Assembly (NCBI GenBank): GCA_024509875.1
Contig: JAMPIV010000305.1
Coordinates: 124,001-188,000 of the forward strand
Reading direction: 5' to 3'
From: Oreohelix idahoensis
Taxonomy: Eukaryota; Mollusca; Gastropoda; Stylommatophora; Oreohelicidae
DNA: 64,000 nt
The notes beneath the pieces were generated by a model that was given only the letters and a program-made list of their open reading frames with translations, made no database searches and had not been told where the DNA came from. Positions 10,337 through 23,000 of the stretch are shown here, one piece after another. The first letter of the stretch is position 1, and each line of letters opens with the position of its first letter. The position numbers and the translations under genes are program-made.

Positions 10337-11029
10337 ACTGGCAATTACCATGTCTGGCAATGCTTCGCCTCTCTGCTTTTCTTTCAGCCGCTTTGGAAAT
10401 ATATTAAATCTGCCGGGAAATGCTTTGAAAAATTCTGCTGTAAATTGCACGTTCCCTTAATTTTATTACTGAATAAAATATAATACAGAAGGAAACAGGT
10501 CAATAATTTTAATTTTTGAGTTATTCAAGTTCAAAGAGCGTTACGAACATAAGCATCCGTATACACGATCAATCAAGCATGACATAAGTAAATGCACTGT
10601 TGAGCTCAAAAGTGGGCTCGACCTTCATTACCACGTGTTTAGCTCGACAACACCTTGTAAATCAGCGAGTTCTATTCAAGAAAAAGATGTCTCAGGATTT
10701 AAAAACAAAAATTGTCAGGTTCAGGTTGTTCCTGTCTAAACGCGGCTGGCATGCCCTCTAGAAACATCTACTACATAAAAAGAATCAAGCGATAAGAAAA
10801 GATAACACATAAAATGCAGGACAAAATGTCATATAGAAGGAGGGGGGAAAAAAGTTAAATGAAGGGTTAACAACGAACAAAGTTTAAAGAGAAAGAAAAT
10901 AAGTAGCGAGCTGTCACATAATGACAGAAGTGTCATGACTCGGCAATATGGTGTCATTAAATACAACTAGACCATCTTATCATCAGTACACATTTTATGT
11001 GTCATGATTTCGGGAATGATGGCATGGGG

Positions 11030-11030
<1 letters not shown>
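10337..11030. other. No recognised feature
   Basis: AT-rich sequence with no gene or clear repeat copy that I can identify. Confidence 0.5.
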
Positions 11031-11031
<1 letters not shown>

Positions 11032-11093
<62 letters not shown>

Positions 11094-11133
11094 CCCCTCC
11101 CTCCCTCCCCCCCTCTCTCTCTCTCTCTCTCTC
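11032..11133. repeat. (CT)n microsatellite
   Basis: A CT array with a central CCCTCC-type interruption near 11090-11116. The Ser-Leu and Arg-Glu frames here are artefacts. Confidence 0.97.
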
Positions 11134-11385
11134 ACATACAGACACAGATGGACTGATGAAGCAAGAAATATGCAAATAACGTGAGTTAACTGGAACACAG
11201 GTCACCAGAGTTATCAATAACGGAATACATGTCTCTCCACGAAGTTTATAACGTTAATATCAGCCAAGCAAAAACATGTGTAAAGATTATGAAGAATGAA
11301 CAGACACCTGGCTGCAGCTTAATGAAAATCCGCATCAAGCCATATTTATAATGAAAGTTACGAACAGTATATGAACATTAAAATA

Positions 11386-12704
11386 CAAGGGGATTGACAT
11401 AAGTCTTGGGCCTGACCATGAAGGACATTTCACAAAGAGCTGAAATTTTGTATAGTGTTTATTCCTTTTCAATATAGGCACCGTCTGACTTGACACACTT
11501 CTGCCATTTAAGCTTGACCTTAAAAAGACCTTGGTAGTAGAACACCCTATTTTTCAAACTAAACCAGTCATCATATGCCAGTATAACCTCTTCATCGCTG
11601 TCAAAATGATTTCCTTTTAGATGTTTTTTAAGATTTGGGAATAGAAACAAGTCTGATGGAGCCAAATCTGGAGAATATGGTGGGTGTGGAAGAATTTCAA
11701 TATTCAAATCGTTGGCTGCTAGCTGCACAAGCTGTGCTTTGTGAGAGGGCGCGTTGTTTTGAAGCAAAGGAAGATTTTGAGTGCGCGTTATCCCTCGTTT
11801 CCTGGTCACAACCTTTCTTAGTTTTGTGAGAAGATCTGCATAGTACTGTCCATTAACTGTGTTGCCACGAGGCAGATAATCTTTCAAAAGGAAACCTTTG
11901 CCGTCCCAAAAAACAGTCAGCATCACTTTTCCTGCAGATTTCTGCGCCCTCGACTTGACAGGTTTTGTGGAGCCCGGGGTTTTCCATTGCACGCTGGCAA
12001 TTTTGGATTCGGGGTCATAATGGTTACCCAAGTCTCATCTACTGTCACCATGGTCTCCAAAAAATGTTTTGACTGACACTTTTTGAGCAACTGTTGACAG
12101 CAATTTACCCTCGTTTGCTTCTGTTCACGTGTCAACAGTCGCGGAACCCAGCGTGCACACACTTTTCTCATGTTCAGTCTGTTGTGTAAAATTCTATAAA
12201 GTGTTCTTTCATTTAGTTTTACTCTACTAGCTATCTCCACAATTGTCATTTTTCGATCCTGGTCAATGATTTTCTTCACTCTTGTTGCATTGTCATCGTT
12301 GCACTCTGAGGCTGGTCTACCAGATCTTGGCAGATCAGCAACATTTGAGCGGCCGCACTTAAACTGTTGACACCAGTTTTTTACCGAAGTATATGAAGGA
12401 CAAGAATCACGAAACACTGGTTCCATCTCCCTTTGTATTTCTGTAGGTGTTTTTCCCTGAAACATCAGAAATTTTATCACAGCTCTGGCCTCCTTCTTTT
12501 CCATTGTTTTGTCAAATCTTTGGAGCAGCAGATCCGGTCAATAGGGTACATTGCGCCATGCACCGTAGCGGGAAAATCCATTGAAGAAACAAACGCGTAC
12601 TTTACACATTCAGTGCAAATATGATGAACTTTAAATCTGCCAAGTTTCATCTTTCTCCTGTGACTCCTTCATGGTCAGGCCCAAGACTTATGTCAATCCC
12701 CTTG
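11386..12704 (-). mobile_element. Full-length mariner transposon (inactive coding region)
   Basis: A 1319-bp element with identical 40-bp terminal inverted repeats at 11386-11425 and 12665-12704 (outer end CAAGGGGATTGACATAAGTC), flanked by TA dinucleotides at 11384-11385 and 12705-12706. Size, TA target and end structure are those of mariner elements. The perfect inverted repeats suggest a fairly recent insertion, although the transposase is broken. Confidence 0.93.
11459..12504 (-). pseudogene. Mariner transposase pseudogene (one frameshift, catalytic Asp replaced)
   Basis: The start codon at 12502-12504 opens a 193-aa frame with the N-terminal helix-turn-helix (SYTSVKNWCQQFKCGRS), the linker KVCARWVPRLLT and the first Asp in VTVDETW. 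Near 12020-12035 the frame shifts, and the rest (to 11459) reads in another frame. It includes VMLTVFWDGKG, LLQNNAPSHKA and YSPDLAPSDLFLF. The second catalytic position is Asn (QNNAPSH), where an Asp is expected. Frameshift and substitution together argue that it is inactive. The intact inverted repeats mean the element could still have been moved in trans. Confidence 0.9.
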
Positions 12705-12744
12705 TATATATTGTAAACAGCACACCGTTCCGTGTCTCTGTTAT

Positions 12745-13290
12745 GGTATGCATTAAAAGTTTTCAGGTATGCACTAATAGTGTTGTGGTATAAACTAAAA
12801 GTGTTCTTCTTCTTTGATGCTTAGCCACCGACCGTCAAAGCAGTCAGTGGCCATCACGCCTGGTGGCGTCTTGTAGGGCGGCAACAAACTGCTTCCACCC
12901 TGCTCGGTCGGCTGTCATCCTTCGTGCAGTGCCCCAGCTCTGCCTCACTCTTTGCATCTCAGCCTCCACAGTTCTCCGCCAAGTTATTTTTGATCGGCCT
13001 CTCTTTCGTTTTCCTTCCGGGGCCCATGGCATAGCTGTTCTTGTGACGGCATCGGGGTATATTCTGAGGACATGGCCAACCCAACTCCAGCGTCTGCCAG
13101 TTATGATGGCGTGCATGTCTTCTTGGTTGCTCCAAGTAAGCAGTTCTTGGTTGGTGATGGTATTCGGTCAAAAGATTCGGAGAATTTTTCTTAGGCTGTA
13201 CATTAAAAAAGTGTTCTGGTATACACTAAAAGTGTTCTGGTATGCACTAAAAGTGTTCTGGTATGCATTAAAAGTGTTCTGGTACACACT
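12745..13290 (+). repeat. 21-bp minisatellite split by a LINE tail
   Basis: Units close to ACTAAAAGTGTTCTGGTATGC occur at 12745-12805 and again at 13205-13290, with a minus-strand LINE 3' tail between them. In the right block four units are clear. The 21-bp period keeps a plus frame open (KVFWYALKVFWY), which is not a gene. Confidence 0.8.
12800..13195 (-). repeat. LINE 3' coding tail, 5'-truncated (minus strand)
   Basis: A minus frame (13116-12844) reads RRWSWVGHVLRI, then WAPEGKRKRGRSKITWRRTV, the conserved C-terminal tail of non-LTR retrotransposon endonuclease/reverse transcriptase polyproteins. The frame ends at a stop, followed by about 40 bp ending in a short GAA-type repeat. Only the last 90 or so residues are present, so this is a 5'-truncated insertion with no enzymatic domain. 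It is less decayed than the other LINE tails here and belongs to a different subfamily. Confidence 0.8.
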
Positions 13291-13354
13291 TAATTGAACC
13301 CGGGCAGAAATGCACACATGTCTTCATCATCATCCTTCCGTACCAACTCTCTGT

Positions 13355-13735
13355 GAAGCATAGCACTTCATTCAATTCAAATCCAATCCTACCTGTCCTA
13401 CACCATCCGTTGAAGTTGTTTCCGAGTCCTTAGTCCGCTCAAGTGTATCTCCAATTCCTTTCTCTGTTTTTTTTTTTTTTTTTTTGGCCTGTCTCTATTT
13501 TACTTAAGCTGTGGATTCCAGAACAATGACTGCCTTGTAATGCAGTTTCCTTCGTGCGTGTTCTATCACACGCCAACGTCTTTTTCTCACCTCTTCTTCC
13601 ACTGGTATTTTTCTACCTCTTTCCATCAGTTCCACGTTGGTGATCGTGTCATATCATTTCAATCTTTCTACGCAAGCCCAAGCACTAATCATTTTGACTG
13701 CGTGACCTTTTCCAGCTCAGTTGAGGGGGACGCTG
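13355..13735 (-). repeat. LINE 3' coding tail, degraded (minus strand)
   Basis: Minus frames show PVEEEVRKRRWRVIEHARRK followed by a KAVIVLES-like segment, the same tail family as at 54.5 kb. It is interrupted by a poly-T run and stops. Confidence 0.65.
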
Positions 13736-13770
13736 AACGGTGACGATAAGCCTGAGACAGACTGCCAGCT

Positions 13771-13804
13771 TTATAAGAGAGAGAGAGTGAGAGAGAGAGA
13801 ATGG

Positions 13805-13874
<70 letters not shown>
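13771..13874. repeat. (GA)n microsatellite
   Basis: A GA array with one GGGGA interruption near 13802. Confidence 0.97.
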
Positions 13875-13876
<2 letters not shown>

Positions 13877-14159
13877 TGGTTATTTGAGAGCGAACATAAA
13901 AAGGAAGACTTACAGTGTGGAAAAATGTATACTATTTAAGCTATCTGTATATATCTTCCCCACTATCTATCTCTCTGTCATCTTTCTCAGTCTCTCTCAA
14001 ATGCTTACACGACACGTGAGAATATGCCGAAGTAACGAAATAAAATACTAGACGTTAAATGTATGTCTTGATGCTCCTACTAACTACATCATCCTTAACT
14101 GTAAGCCGTCTGCGCCATCTGCCTAATGTTTGTCCGGACAATTAGAGTGCTACTATGAA

Positions 14160-14435
14160 CCTGACGAGCGTCCGACTGGCAGAGTTGTTAGAGCGCTTGC
14201 CTCACAGAAAATTTACCGGGCGCCGGGTTGAAACATGGTATCGTCACGCCGTATTCTACATAGATGTAAACGGATCATGGCTCTGCTCTTTATGTTAGGA
14301 AAAGACAAGACAGCGAGGAAGGGACATGGTAACGCATCCTATTTTTTTTTAAACGCTAGACCTAGGGTAATGAAGTCTCTAACATTTCACACCCCCAACG
14401 GCAGTATCTGCTACGGGACACCTTCACCTTTTTTA
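14160..14435 (+). repeat. tRNA-derived SINE, family S2 (full-length-like)
   Basis: The A-box-like TGGCAGAGTTGTTAGAG (about 14177-14193) and B-box-like GGGTTGAAAC (14225-14234) form a tRNA-like head. The body is shared with 55121-55378: CAGCGAGGAAGGGA, GTGAAGTCTCTAACATTTCA-like, GGCAGTATCTGCT. The 3' end runs into CTTCACCTTTTTT. No clear target duplication. Confidence 0.75.
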
Positions 14436-14439
14436 TAAT

Positions 14440-15144
14440 CCTGCCGATAATGTAACGGCTCCTTGACAGCCCTTAAAATGGAGTGGCGTTTGTTAACAAT
14501 CAATTTTTATGTCCGCCTTCCCTGCACTCAGCTGTATCTAATCTAACTAATCAATAATTGATTGCATCTACAAATGGGGGTTAAGACAAATAAAACTGTT
14601 TTTTAACAAACACGTCGATTTCGCAGGTGAGCAAGACTGGGAAAGCGCTACAGTGCGTGAGTACGTCAGTCAGTTGGAAAAAAAAACAGTAACGGAGATG
14701 GGGCGGGAGGAGGCAGAATAAGGTCGAAATGAAGAAGAGCGGGACGTGTGTTTGATGTCATCCAAATAAGTCTCCTACGTCGTTAGGGTTAGGTTTGGCA
14801 TTCTTAAAACCTAGCCCTAACCCTTACAGCGCATTATTGTGTTTGAATTTTTTTTTTTTTAAGGCCTCTTCGAACTCCATTTGTTTTTCATCTCAAAAGA
14901 GAATATAAAAAAAAAAACATGAGAATATTCTTTTAAATACAATTTTACCTCGTTTTGGAGAGGCGCTCATCGTTCAACTTAGATATAGGGTCGGTCGGTT
15001 ATATTTGGGCGCATGTGCAAATATAAACGACCCTGTGGTCCGGTATTGTATTAGTTAACATGATTTATGATCAGACATGAAGAACTCGTAAGTGCGGAGA
15101 CGAGAGAGACAAACATGATGGGTAATGTGAAAGATAGTTCCAGA
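14440..15144. other. No recognised feature
   Basis: No gene or clear repeat copy was recognised. Confidence 0.45.
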
Positions 15145-15292
15145 GTTCCACAGCATGCATGGGGGGCATATCTGGAATCATCTTTATATGACCACCAGCT
15201 ATGCACAATGCTACAGTATGTAGATTTGGATGTGAACCTCTGTCTGTGAGGCTAATTACGCCCTCACTGGTTTTTGACAGCATCCACACTGT
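15145..15292 (-). repeat. Dispersed repeat family D, copy 2
   Basis: Inverted copy of 4800-4945. The minus frame reads EGVISLTDRGSHPNL, then ALCIAGGHIK, without a stop. The corresponding frame at 4.8 kb is interrupted. Confidence 0.6.
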
Positions 15293-16334
15293 GACAGAAC
15301 GGGGCGGCGCCTCTCGATCCTAGTTTCACTCCGGCAGTATCGGTACATTTGTGGTACTGATTTTATTGTGTCCTTTCAATTGTCGCACTATCTTTCTTTT
15401 TCTGCTATTTGTAGCAGATATTATGTATTTTCCTTCTTACACCCTTCTCAGGGATAAGTAGACATGTCTGGTTGTTATCCATTTCTCCCTGCGTTGCAAG
15501 GAGTGGCAGCGACCTAACCATGGTGGCTATCGTGGGCGCAGCGATATCAGTATACAGATTAACACGTAAATCGCCTCAGCGCAGTGCTTAATCACTGATA
15601 AGACTGATAAGACACGGGTGCACTCATCACCAAAGCTTGGAATACGGGGAGACAACTGATGGACAGACACAGATAAAAGATTACTTTCTGATAAAGTAAT
15701 GATTGTTACATTGGGAACACGTAGTTATATGCGGTTATCGACATGTTCGTAAGTTTGTACCCAAGGGCAAGCGGATGTTTACAACCCATTGTCAGAAAAG
15801 TAATGTTTGAAATTTTGCATTAGCGGAGTCGTGCAAAATATTCGAATCAGATTGGCTGATCCTTTGAGGCGCGCATTACAAATGGATGGGAAGGCAGTGA
15901 ATATAATCTGACCATTTTCTCAAGCTATTTCACTTGAGAAATCGCTCGTCAAGATACTAGACCTTGCTAGACTGAAGAATTAGAATTCAGAATTCCTTCT
16001 TAACATACCGGACACCTTTTATTTGAGAATTGTGGACGGTCTTTCATAGCCCAGGAAATATCTTTCATATTAAATAAGGAAACCGGGACTAAGGAAACTG
16101 AAGGACCACACACGAAGTCAGAGAGGGAACTTATTAAATTAACGACACCCCAGACGCATATAAGAGGCCGATTCAAGTCTCTTTTATTCATCTGAGCAAA
16201 AAGTCTGTGAGCAAGGATTGGAGTAAGTTGTGATTTACATATCATATTTTATTACTAACATGTGAACTAACATATACATATGTATATATTACCATGTGAA
16301 TTTTAATATGTGAAATTCGCTTGTGGATGTCAAA
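15293..16334. other. No recognised feature
   Basis: About 1 kb without a gene, RNA or repeat that I can name. Confidence 0.45.
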
Positions 16335-16564
16335 GTCATTTGAGGCTGGCAACCTCAGCGTATAGAATGATGATCCATGAACCACCACTGCATGGGCTGG
16401 TGATTGCTTTATTGATAGTTTAGTAAGAGAACTAAAAGCATAAAGTAGTAAGTCATTTGAGGTTGGCAACTTCAGCGTATAGAATGATGATCCATGAACC
16501 ACCACTGCATGGGCTGGTGATTGCTTTATTGATAGTTTAGTAAGAGAAATAAAAGCATAAAGTA
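16335..16564. repeat. 117-bp tandem duplication
   Basis: Two adjacent units (16335-16451 and 16452-16564) differ at only a few bases. Because 117 is a multiple of three, a minus frame stays open through both (39 residues per unit, KLSIKQSPAHAVVVHGSSFY). No known protein was recognised. The near identity implies a recent duplication. Confidence 0.9.
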
Positions 16565-16602
16565 GTCCCAGGTTCCATGCGGAGCAGGGAGGGACAGATG
16601 TG

Positions 16603-19602
16603 TCGTGAAATATTCTAATCCACATATATAAATTATCAGGTAAATATAAAGCCTAACAAATAAATTCTAATAAAGAAAAGAGCAATGGTAAAATAACAGT
16701 GCTGTCACAAAGAATGTACTCGAAATCTCCTTTGTTTTATGCTTCGTCTGCAAATTGTAACGCTTTCACGTTGATAGTAAAAGCCTACTGTATTATTACC
16801 CGCTTTCTTCAATGAAACGTGTGCTGTATTTCTTGGAAAAACATTTGAGATACGCAAGCTGAACAATGACCTAATTTTAATATTTCATTCATTCCATTTT
16901 ATACACGGCGTAACTAAAGACAGATAAAGCAGGTATGAAGAGAGAAGGTAGAGGCAAGAAAGCCGTAAGCGCAAGCAAAATTAAACACGCGTCTCGGCAT
17001 ACTTAAATGCCACCAGCCAACAAGCGTAACGCTAATACCAGCAATTACTACTATCACGCGTGTGTAATGTGAGCCACAGAGCATATGCTATTTATTGAAT
17101 TTCAGAATCGACGAGAACAAATAGTTCACTACCCTTCCCAGAGTTCGGGTCTATTTTAAATCCTGAAAAACATCCTTATAAGAAAATGATGACAATAGAT
17201 GAAGGTTTGCTACGTTTGAAAAACATTACATTACCCAGACAGTGCAAAGTCTTCGAAACATGAGTTAGAGAGGTAAATTATGGCATATTTTGTAATCGCA
17301 GAGGCCACGATAGCCTCTATTAAATTTATGTTGTAAGTATTTGGTTTCCTTAGGGCTTTTGCCTGACCAAAGAAAAGAATATGTTATTAAAAACGTTTAC
17401 GCAAATATCCTATGAATGAAACAATGGTTATAGTACCAAAGTAAAATAGATGGGGTATGTCCAGACAGCATGGAAATCAATTCGTGCAGCAGTAAAATTT
17501 TTTATTGATAACTGATGGGTTTGCAAAAGAAACCTTGCGAGTACGGTAAAAGTAGCCTAACCAAGTGCAACTCCAAATTGAGATTGTAGCGCACATATAG
17601 AGACTTAAACACGATGGGTTGGGGGGAATGCTCGTACTATAAAAACTATCTTTGGTATTGTTAGGTGGGAGAAGTAGGAAAGTGAAATAATATTTTTTTC
17701 AAACACTTTGAGAGTCGAGAACGGGCTACCATTTGGCCAGACCGCTGGTATATAAGTGACTTATGAGCGCGTAAGTTCTAGACCACAATTCTGTCAAAAA
17801 TTTACTTGATTGGGGTTGGATGTTGAAGTTCTTGAAAAAGTCGAACAGTGGACGTGGTTTGAAGCCGAGCACATGAATATTAGTGTTGTGGGGCTAAAAA
17901 AAAGCTGGAACAGTGAAAGCATGAAGAGGGGAATTTAGTGCCAGTATTTGGGTGCCAGATATTGGAATTCCATTGCAAGACAACTGAAGACTGTGTTTAA
18001 CTAAATCAAATGACTTGTTGAGTAAGCTTGAAAACAGTTCAGAATGACTTTTTAATGATTAAATTGAACGTGAATTGAGTTAAATAGATGCCTGAATAAA
18101 AGTGAGGATAGTTATCAGTAGCAAACATGATATGTGGGTGAGATAAAGGGCCTTATTAATGCTACCAAGCCCTGGAACAAGATAAGAGGAAGTCAGAGAG
18201 GAAGTAAAATACGCAGTGGAAATGTCCCCAGCATGTACACAAGCGTGTGACACCATATGATGATTGATGACTTAATGTGAAAGAAAAAAAAGATCTTGTG
18301 TAAGAGTCAGGATTTGCGACGAGGTATGATGGGCCATGATGAAGGAGGTATAATAACTGGAATAGAAGTGTAATTAACATGCTGAAGCTTGACCGAAGGC
18401 CAATACGCACTGAACTCCGATTATAGAGTGAAGGTTATTATGAGTGGCTCAGTGAACAAAGAGAGGTATAAATAAAGATCTGCAATGACGAATGAATGTT
18501 AACGAGACCTTCAAGTTTATGACATGTGACCGTGGTCTTGATGGTATTAGTGTCAGCATCCGCCATGTGTCAAAGAGCTTTGTCTGAATCCATAGATCGG
18601 ACGATGCATACACCTTGGATCCATTATAGTGCTATCAGTGTGTGAGTGTGTTGTCTCCAAGAGCACAGGGGTAGCAAATACGAGCAGTAGTGAGTCCATT
18701 TACCAGCCATGCCGTGTAGTACACGCAAGATAAGTGTCTTGTATGAAGGCTCAGCTGGCAGCGAAAATTATGTACCCCATCCATAAAATAACATAGATAA
18801 ACATAAACTATACAAGAGTGGGAAATTAAAATTTGAGTATTTATATATCCGGGAACTGAGAACATCTACCAGATAACAAGTGTATACCAATGAAAGACAA
18901 ACAATATGTGAGTCAAAAATGACACATAGCCAACAGAGCTTGAACAAGAAACAAAAACCAGGATATTCCCGACAGAATTACCTACTTAGACAACTGACAC
19001 AATATGAAACTTATAATAATAAAGACAGCTACAAAGATATTCAATAATATGATGAAAGTATATCTGTACATATAACAATGTAATATAAAAATAGATTTAG
19101 TGAAAATTTCCAGTAGTTCCCTTTATGTAATTTGAAGGTCAGGGGTTTTACACAAGATAGCAATTCCTTGACCGCTAATGAATACGATATTGTTGTGTTT
19201 TTGTAAAGAGTGTTATCAGATGGACTCCTTTAATGATAACCTTGAGTAGAGTGATTTTATGAGAATGTGAGTTGTCACATTGGTTGTCAATGTAGTTGGG
19301 GAAGTAAAATTAAGATTGTTATAAATGTTGGAGTGCTTTACTGTTGTATATTGGTATGAACTGTTACAGCTTCCATCATACACATACCCTATTACATATA
19401 AGTAGACACAACCACACTAATTATCCAGAAATAATATCTGGGGACTGAGTTGAATACATATGAGTTGCAGCAAGAGTGTTATCTAAAATAGCTCACAAGC
19501 TCATAATTAGTATAGAATATAGACCATCAGATCTGAGTCTACAGTCATTTACACTATAGTTTATCCCCTATCAATGTAGATTATAACATCCCACTTCACC
19601 AC
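16603..19602 (+). repeat. Dispersed repeat family A, copy 2 (noisy)
   Basis: Colinear with copy 3 (32939-34978), but with extra single bases and short insertions throughout from about 17050 onward. It retains the intron-like segment at about 18022-18533. It is interrupted at 19603 by a 495-bp insertion, after which the family's terminal CCAGATTTTA-like sequence reappears near 20098. Confidence 0.75.
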
Positions 19603-20098
19603 AAGATGAAAGAAATGATGTACATTCTAAGTATAATAACATGTACATTTTACAAAGCACGTTGGGTTAAATGTCCATAGTAAAGAAACGATGTCATTGT
19701 CTATTACTTATGGTCATAACCCCCACTCCAAAGGGAGCACTAGGCCTTCAACAGAACACATGCCAAGGTCCTTCTCATGTCACCGTTGCCATCATCCTCA
19801 AGTTTCTTTACCATGAGTGTCTTCCCATCATTTTCACCTCTGTATCCAGACTGCTCTTCTCCATGTACTTCGTTGTGGTCCTTCTCCTATTCCTCTCTTG
19901 CCCGTGGTGTTCCATAACAGAAGACCTTATGGCGCATGTAATGCCTAAGGTCAACAGTGATTTCCACAATGTTGGTTAGATGCCTAACCAGTCGCGCTAT
20001 CCTGTCCTTCTTCTCATCATCTTGATTACGCATGATAGGCTTGCACTTGGTCCAGATTCTTGTCATCAGTATCCGTCCACATTGGTGTAACCTAGTCA
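19603..20098 (-). repeat. Unidentified 495-bp insertion in family A copy 2
   Basis: It splits the 3' end of family A copy 2. Minus frames are fairly open (for example KLEDDGNGDMRRTLACVLLK near 19730-19800) and suggest a fragment of a retroelement coding region. No domain was recognised. Confidence 0.45.
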
Positions 20099-23000
20099 TA
20101 CCAGATTTTAAAGAATAGGAATATACCCTCTATTATCTAGCGCAAGCGAACCGGTGTTTATAGTGTAAAAGGTTCCAGTAGCTTTGTGGATATGTTGATC
20201 TTTTGATATGTGTAGCTACCGATTGTCTCCGTAGCATAACAAGATAGGACATACTGTTTCACATTTGAGTATTGTGAAGAATGTACTAAATTTTCGTGGT
20301 GTGGGAATCCAATTTCACTAGTATACTCCGATGATAAGTGTCCCGAAGAGCAATTAAAGCTCCTCTTTATGCCTTTTGTATTCTTATTGAATTGATAGAC
20401 TGCTGTTCCCTTGTGTACCCTGCCAACTTAAATCTATATTACTGCCAAGTAAATTAGTTTATTGGATTCCGGATACGAGCATGGTTATTGGAGTTACTTC
20501 CAAGTATCAAAGCCCTGATTGTTTTCCTATGGGGGGACCTGCAATTATTATATCGCATAATTTTTTGTCCTTGTTCCCTGTGTAATAATCTTTGTCATGA
20601 CCCAATTTGCTTGAGTTACCTCTTCATCGTAGTGTGATTTACAATTTGATACATCAGTCTGAATTACGTGTTATGTTGGACAGGATGAGCGCAAATCATC
20701 AAGCAAAATCCAGATCAACCGAAACTGCTTGTAAGTCAGATTGTCTCAACTGGATATCCTATTTCTGGGTAGTGTAGTGTGAGTATGAGTGCGAATGGAG
20801 ATATCTCATAACCCAATCTAATTTAGCCATGCAATAAAATAAAAGTGGAGACAAGAGTAGCATCCCCTGTCCCGCTACTCCTGTATCTGTTATCCCAAAT
20901 GTTTCATGTGACAGCTGTCCCTCAGTGAAGTAACTATCTTCACGATCATTTGTTCTTCATATGTGTTAATCAAAATAAAATAATGAGAGTATCTACGAGG
21001 GTAACGTCCATATTTGCCTGTTTCTATGCTAATTTTCAGAAGAGGATTTCCTCGTGTCCCACACATGAGTCAAGGGGGTAGCCTTGATTTCCGTTAGTCC
21101 ACAAAACCTGATGAAAGTGGTGTGAATTCCATTACCAACTTATGTGTTTGCAATCTATTAATTCCCCTCGAAAGTGAGGGCTATCTGGTCGTTGTACATG
21201 AATCTGTATTTGTCTTTAAGACTGTCTTGTTACAAGGATAGTCATCTGCGGTTGCAATTTTCTTGACTATGTGACTACCTGTAATCTCTCAAGGATTAAT
21301 CCTGTTCAAAACCAAGATCCGGCTACTGAGATAGAGTAACAATTATTCCTCTTATAATTGCGTAGCACTACTTTGTAGATTCCCCTTATCATATAGGCAC
21401 TAAACCAGGATATCCTATCTTACAATCTGAGTGCAGCGGAAAGTCTCTACTTTTCCCCAGACTTTACCAAGAAGATGATTATAATAACAACTCTTGTAGC
21501 CGATTTCGGATATCTGTTTGACGGCTCTGGTCTTGAATGCCAACATATCCATACTCATTTCCATCTGCGAATAGAATCTTATGGCTTTCTTTTATTAACA
21601 TTCCTTTTATGCTGTCTTTCGACCGTAAATTTGTACACTTATCTCAGACTGTGCATGAGAGTTGTCCTTCGGGGATTTTTGTGGAGGCTGGTCTATTGAT
21701 GAAGGTCCCTCCCAAATATTCTGTCCACCTCTTCATTAGCTCTTTGTTTATATTTGCTGAGCATTATCTCCATCTATCTATCTATCTATCTATCATAATC
21801 TTCTATGTATTATCTGACCGATATCCGTAATCCGCTGTATCAAACTTTCTATCTCATGCTATGCTATTTACTTTTTCTAACTCTTATCTTTTTCCTTTGT
21901 CTGCAGCATCTCTGTGCGTTCCTTATCTAGATCCAACGGTGTCACGACATATGCACTATCAGACATGAGCCGTTATATTAAAAAGATTAAAATACACTTT
22001 TTATTTTATTATACATTTGTTTGCGATTTTATTTACAGTCCATTTTCAAGTAGCAATAGTTCACAAACTCAATTCGGCCACCATAGCCAACAATTATCCG
22101 AACTAGAGCATATTGTTGCTATTGTATCAAAGCGATAACTTGACCGATATATACATTTGTTAATTTTCAAAAATATCAACGATTACTATATGCTTATTCT
22201 ATTATCTAATATAAATATCTAAATAAACATTTCCAGTTATCTCCTTATAAACTTTGTTAAGTCCTTTCCAAACATCTATGCTAGTGGGTAACCAATACTA
22301 GGACGTATTTCCTTTCTACTCCATCTCTCACCCTAACCATTCTGTTCCTTTTCCTGATAAAATCATACGGACTTACCCGATTCTAAACAGATACAATCCT
22401 GCCTTGTAAAATGTTTGTCCTTTACGCTTTTACATACACTCCAACTTTCATAGCACTGTACGTGAACTATTCCTACCTTGTGATATACTTACATTACCTA
22501 TGGCCTACGATATCGTCCAAGTTATCCAAAATCTAGTTGTGATCGAATATCTAGGTCTGATTCTAATTTACGTGCAACCACTAATCTCATGTTAGTCTAT
22601 AATCCTATGCTTAGTCTGCATGAACACTCTGCACAGTCATTCAGAATACCATGTTACGTTACGGTACCTGGGAGCTATCTTGGTATTAGAACAACAGTCA
22701 ACTCATACTGTATCCAAACACTCCGTCTATCATCTTAATTTACCTGCTCTATATTTATCTATCTATCTAATCTAGTCAACCTACTCATATCTACTTTCTA
22801 GTTATCTATCTTATAGCTATCTTCATCTAATCAATACCTATCGAATCTACCTATTGCAATCTAAGAAATAGACTATCTATTTTATCTATCTACTTGCTTG
22901 TCTTATCAAATAAATTAAAAAGAGTCTTGTATCCATGGATTACGCATAACACCGTTCAATCTGCTTATTGCTTATGTTGGGGACGATTTATGGGATCGCG

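Noticed and set aside
10995..11217. Ser-Leu and Arg-Glu repeat frames (also 13721-13939 and 59076-59479)
   Set aside because: Translations of CT/GA arrays.
12863..13297. 144-aa plus frame ending in KVFWYALKVFWY repeats
   Set aside because: Antisense of a LINE tail followed by the 21-bp minisatellite.
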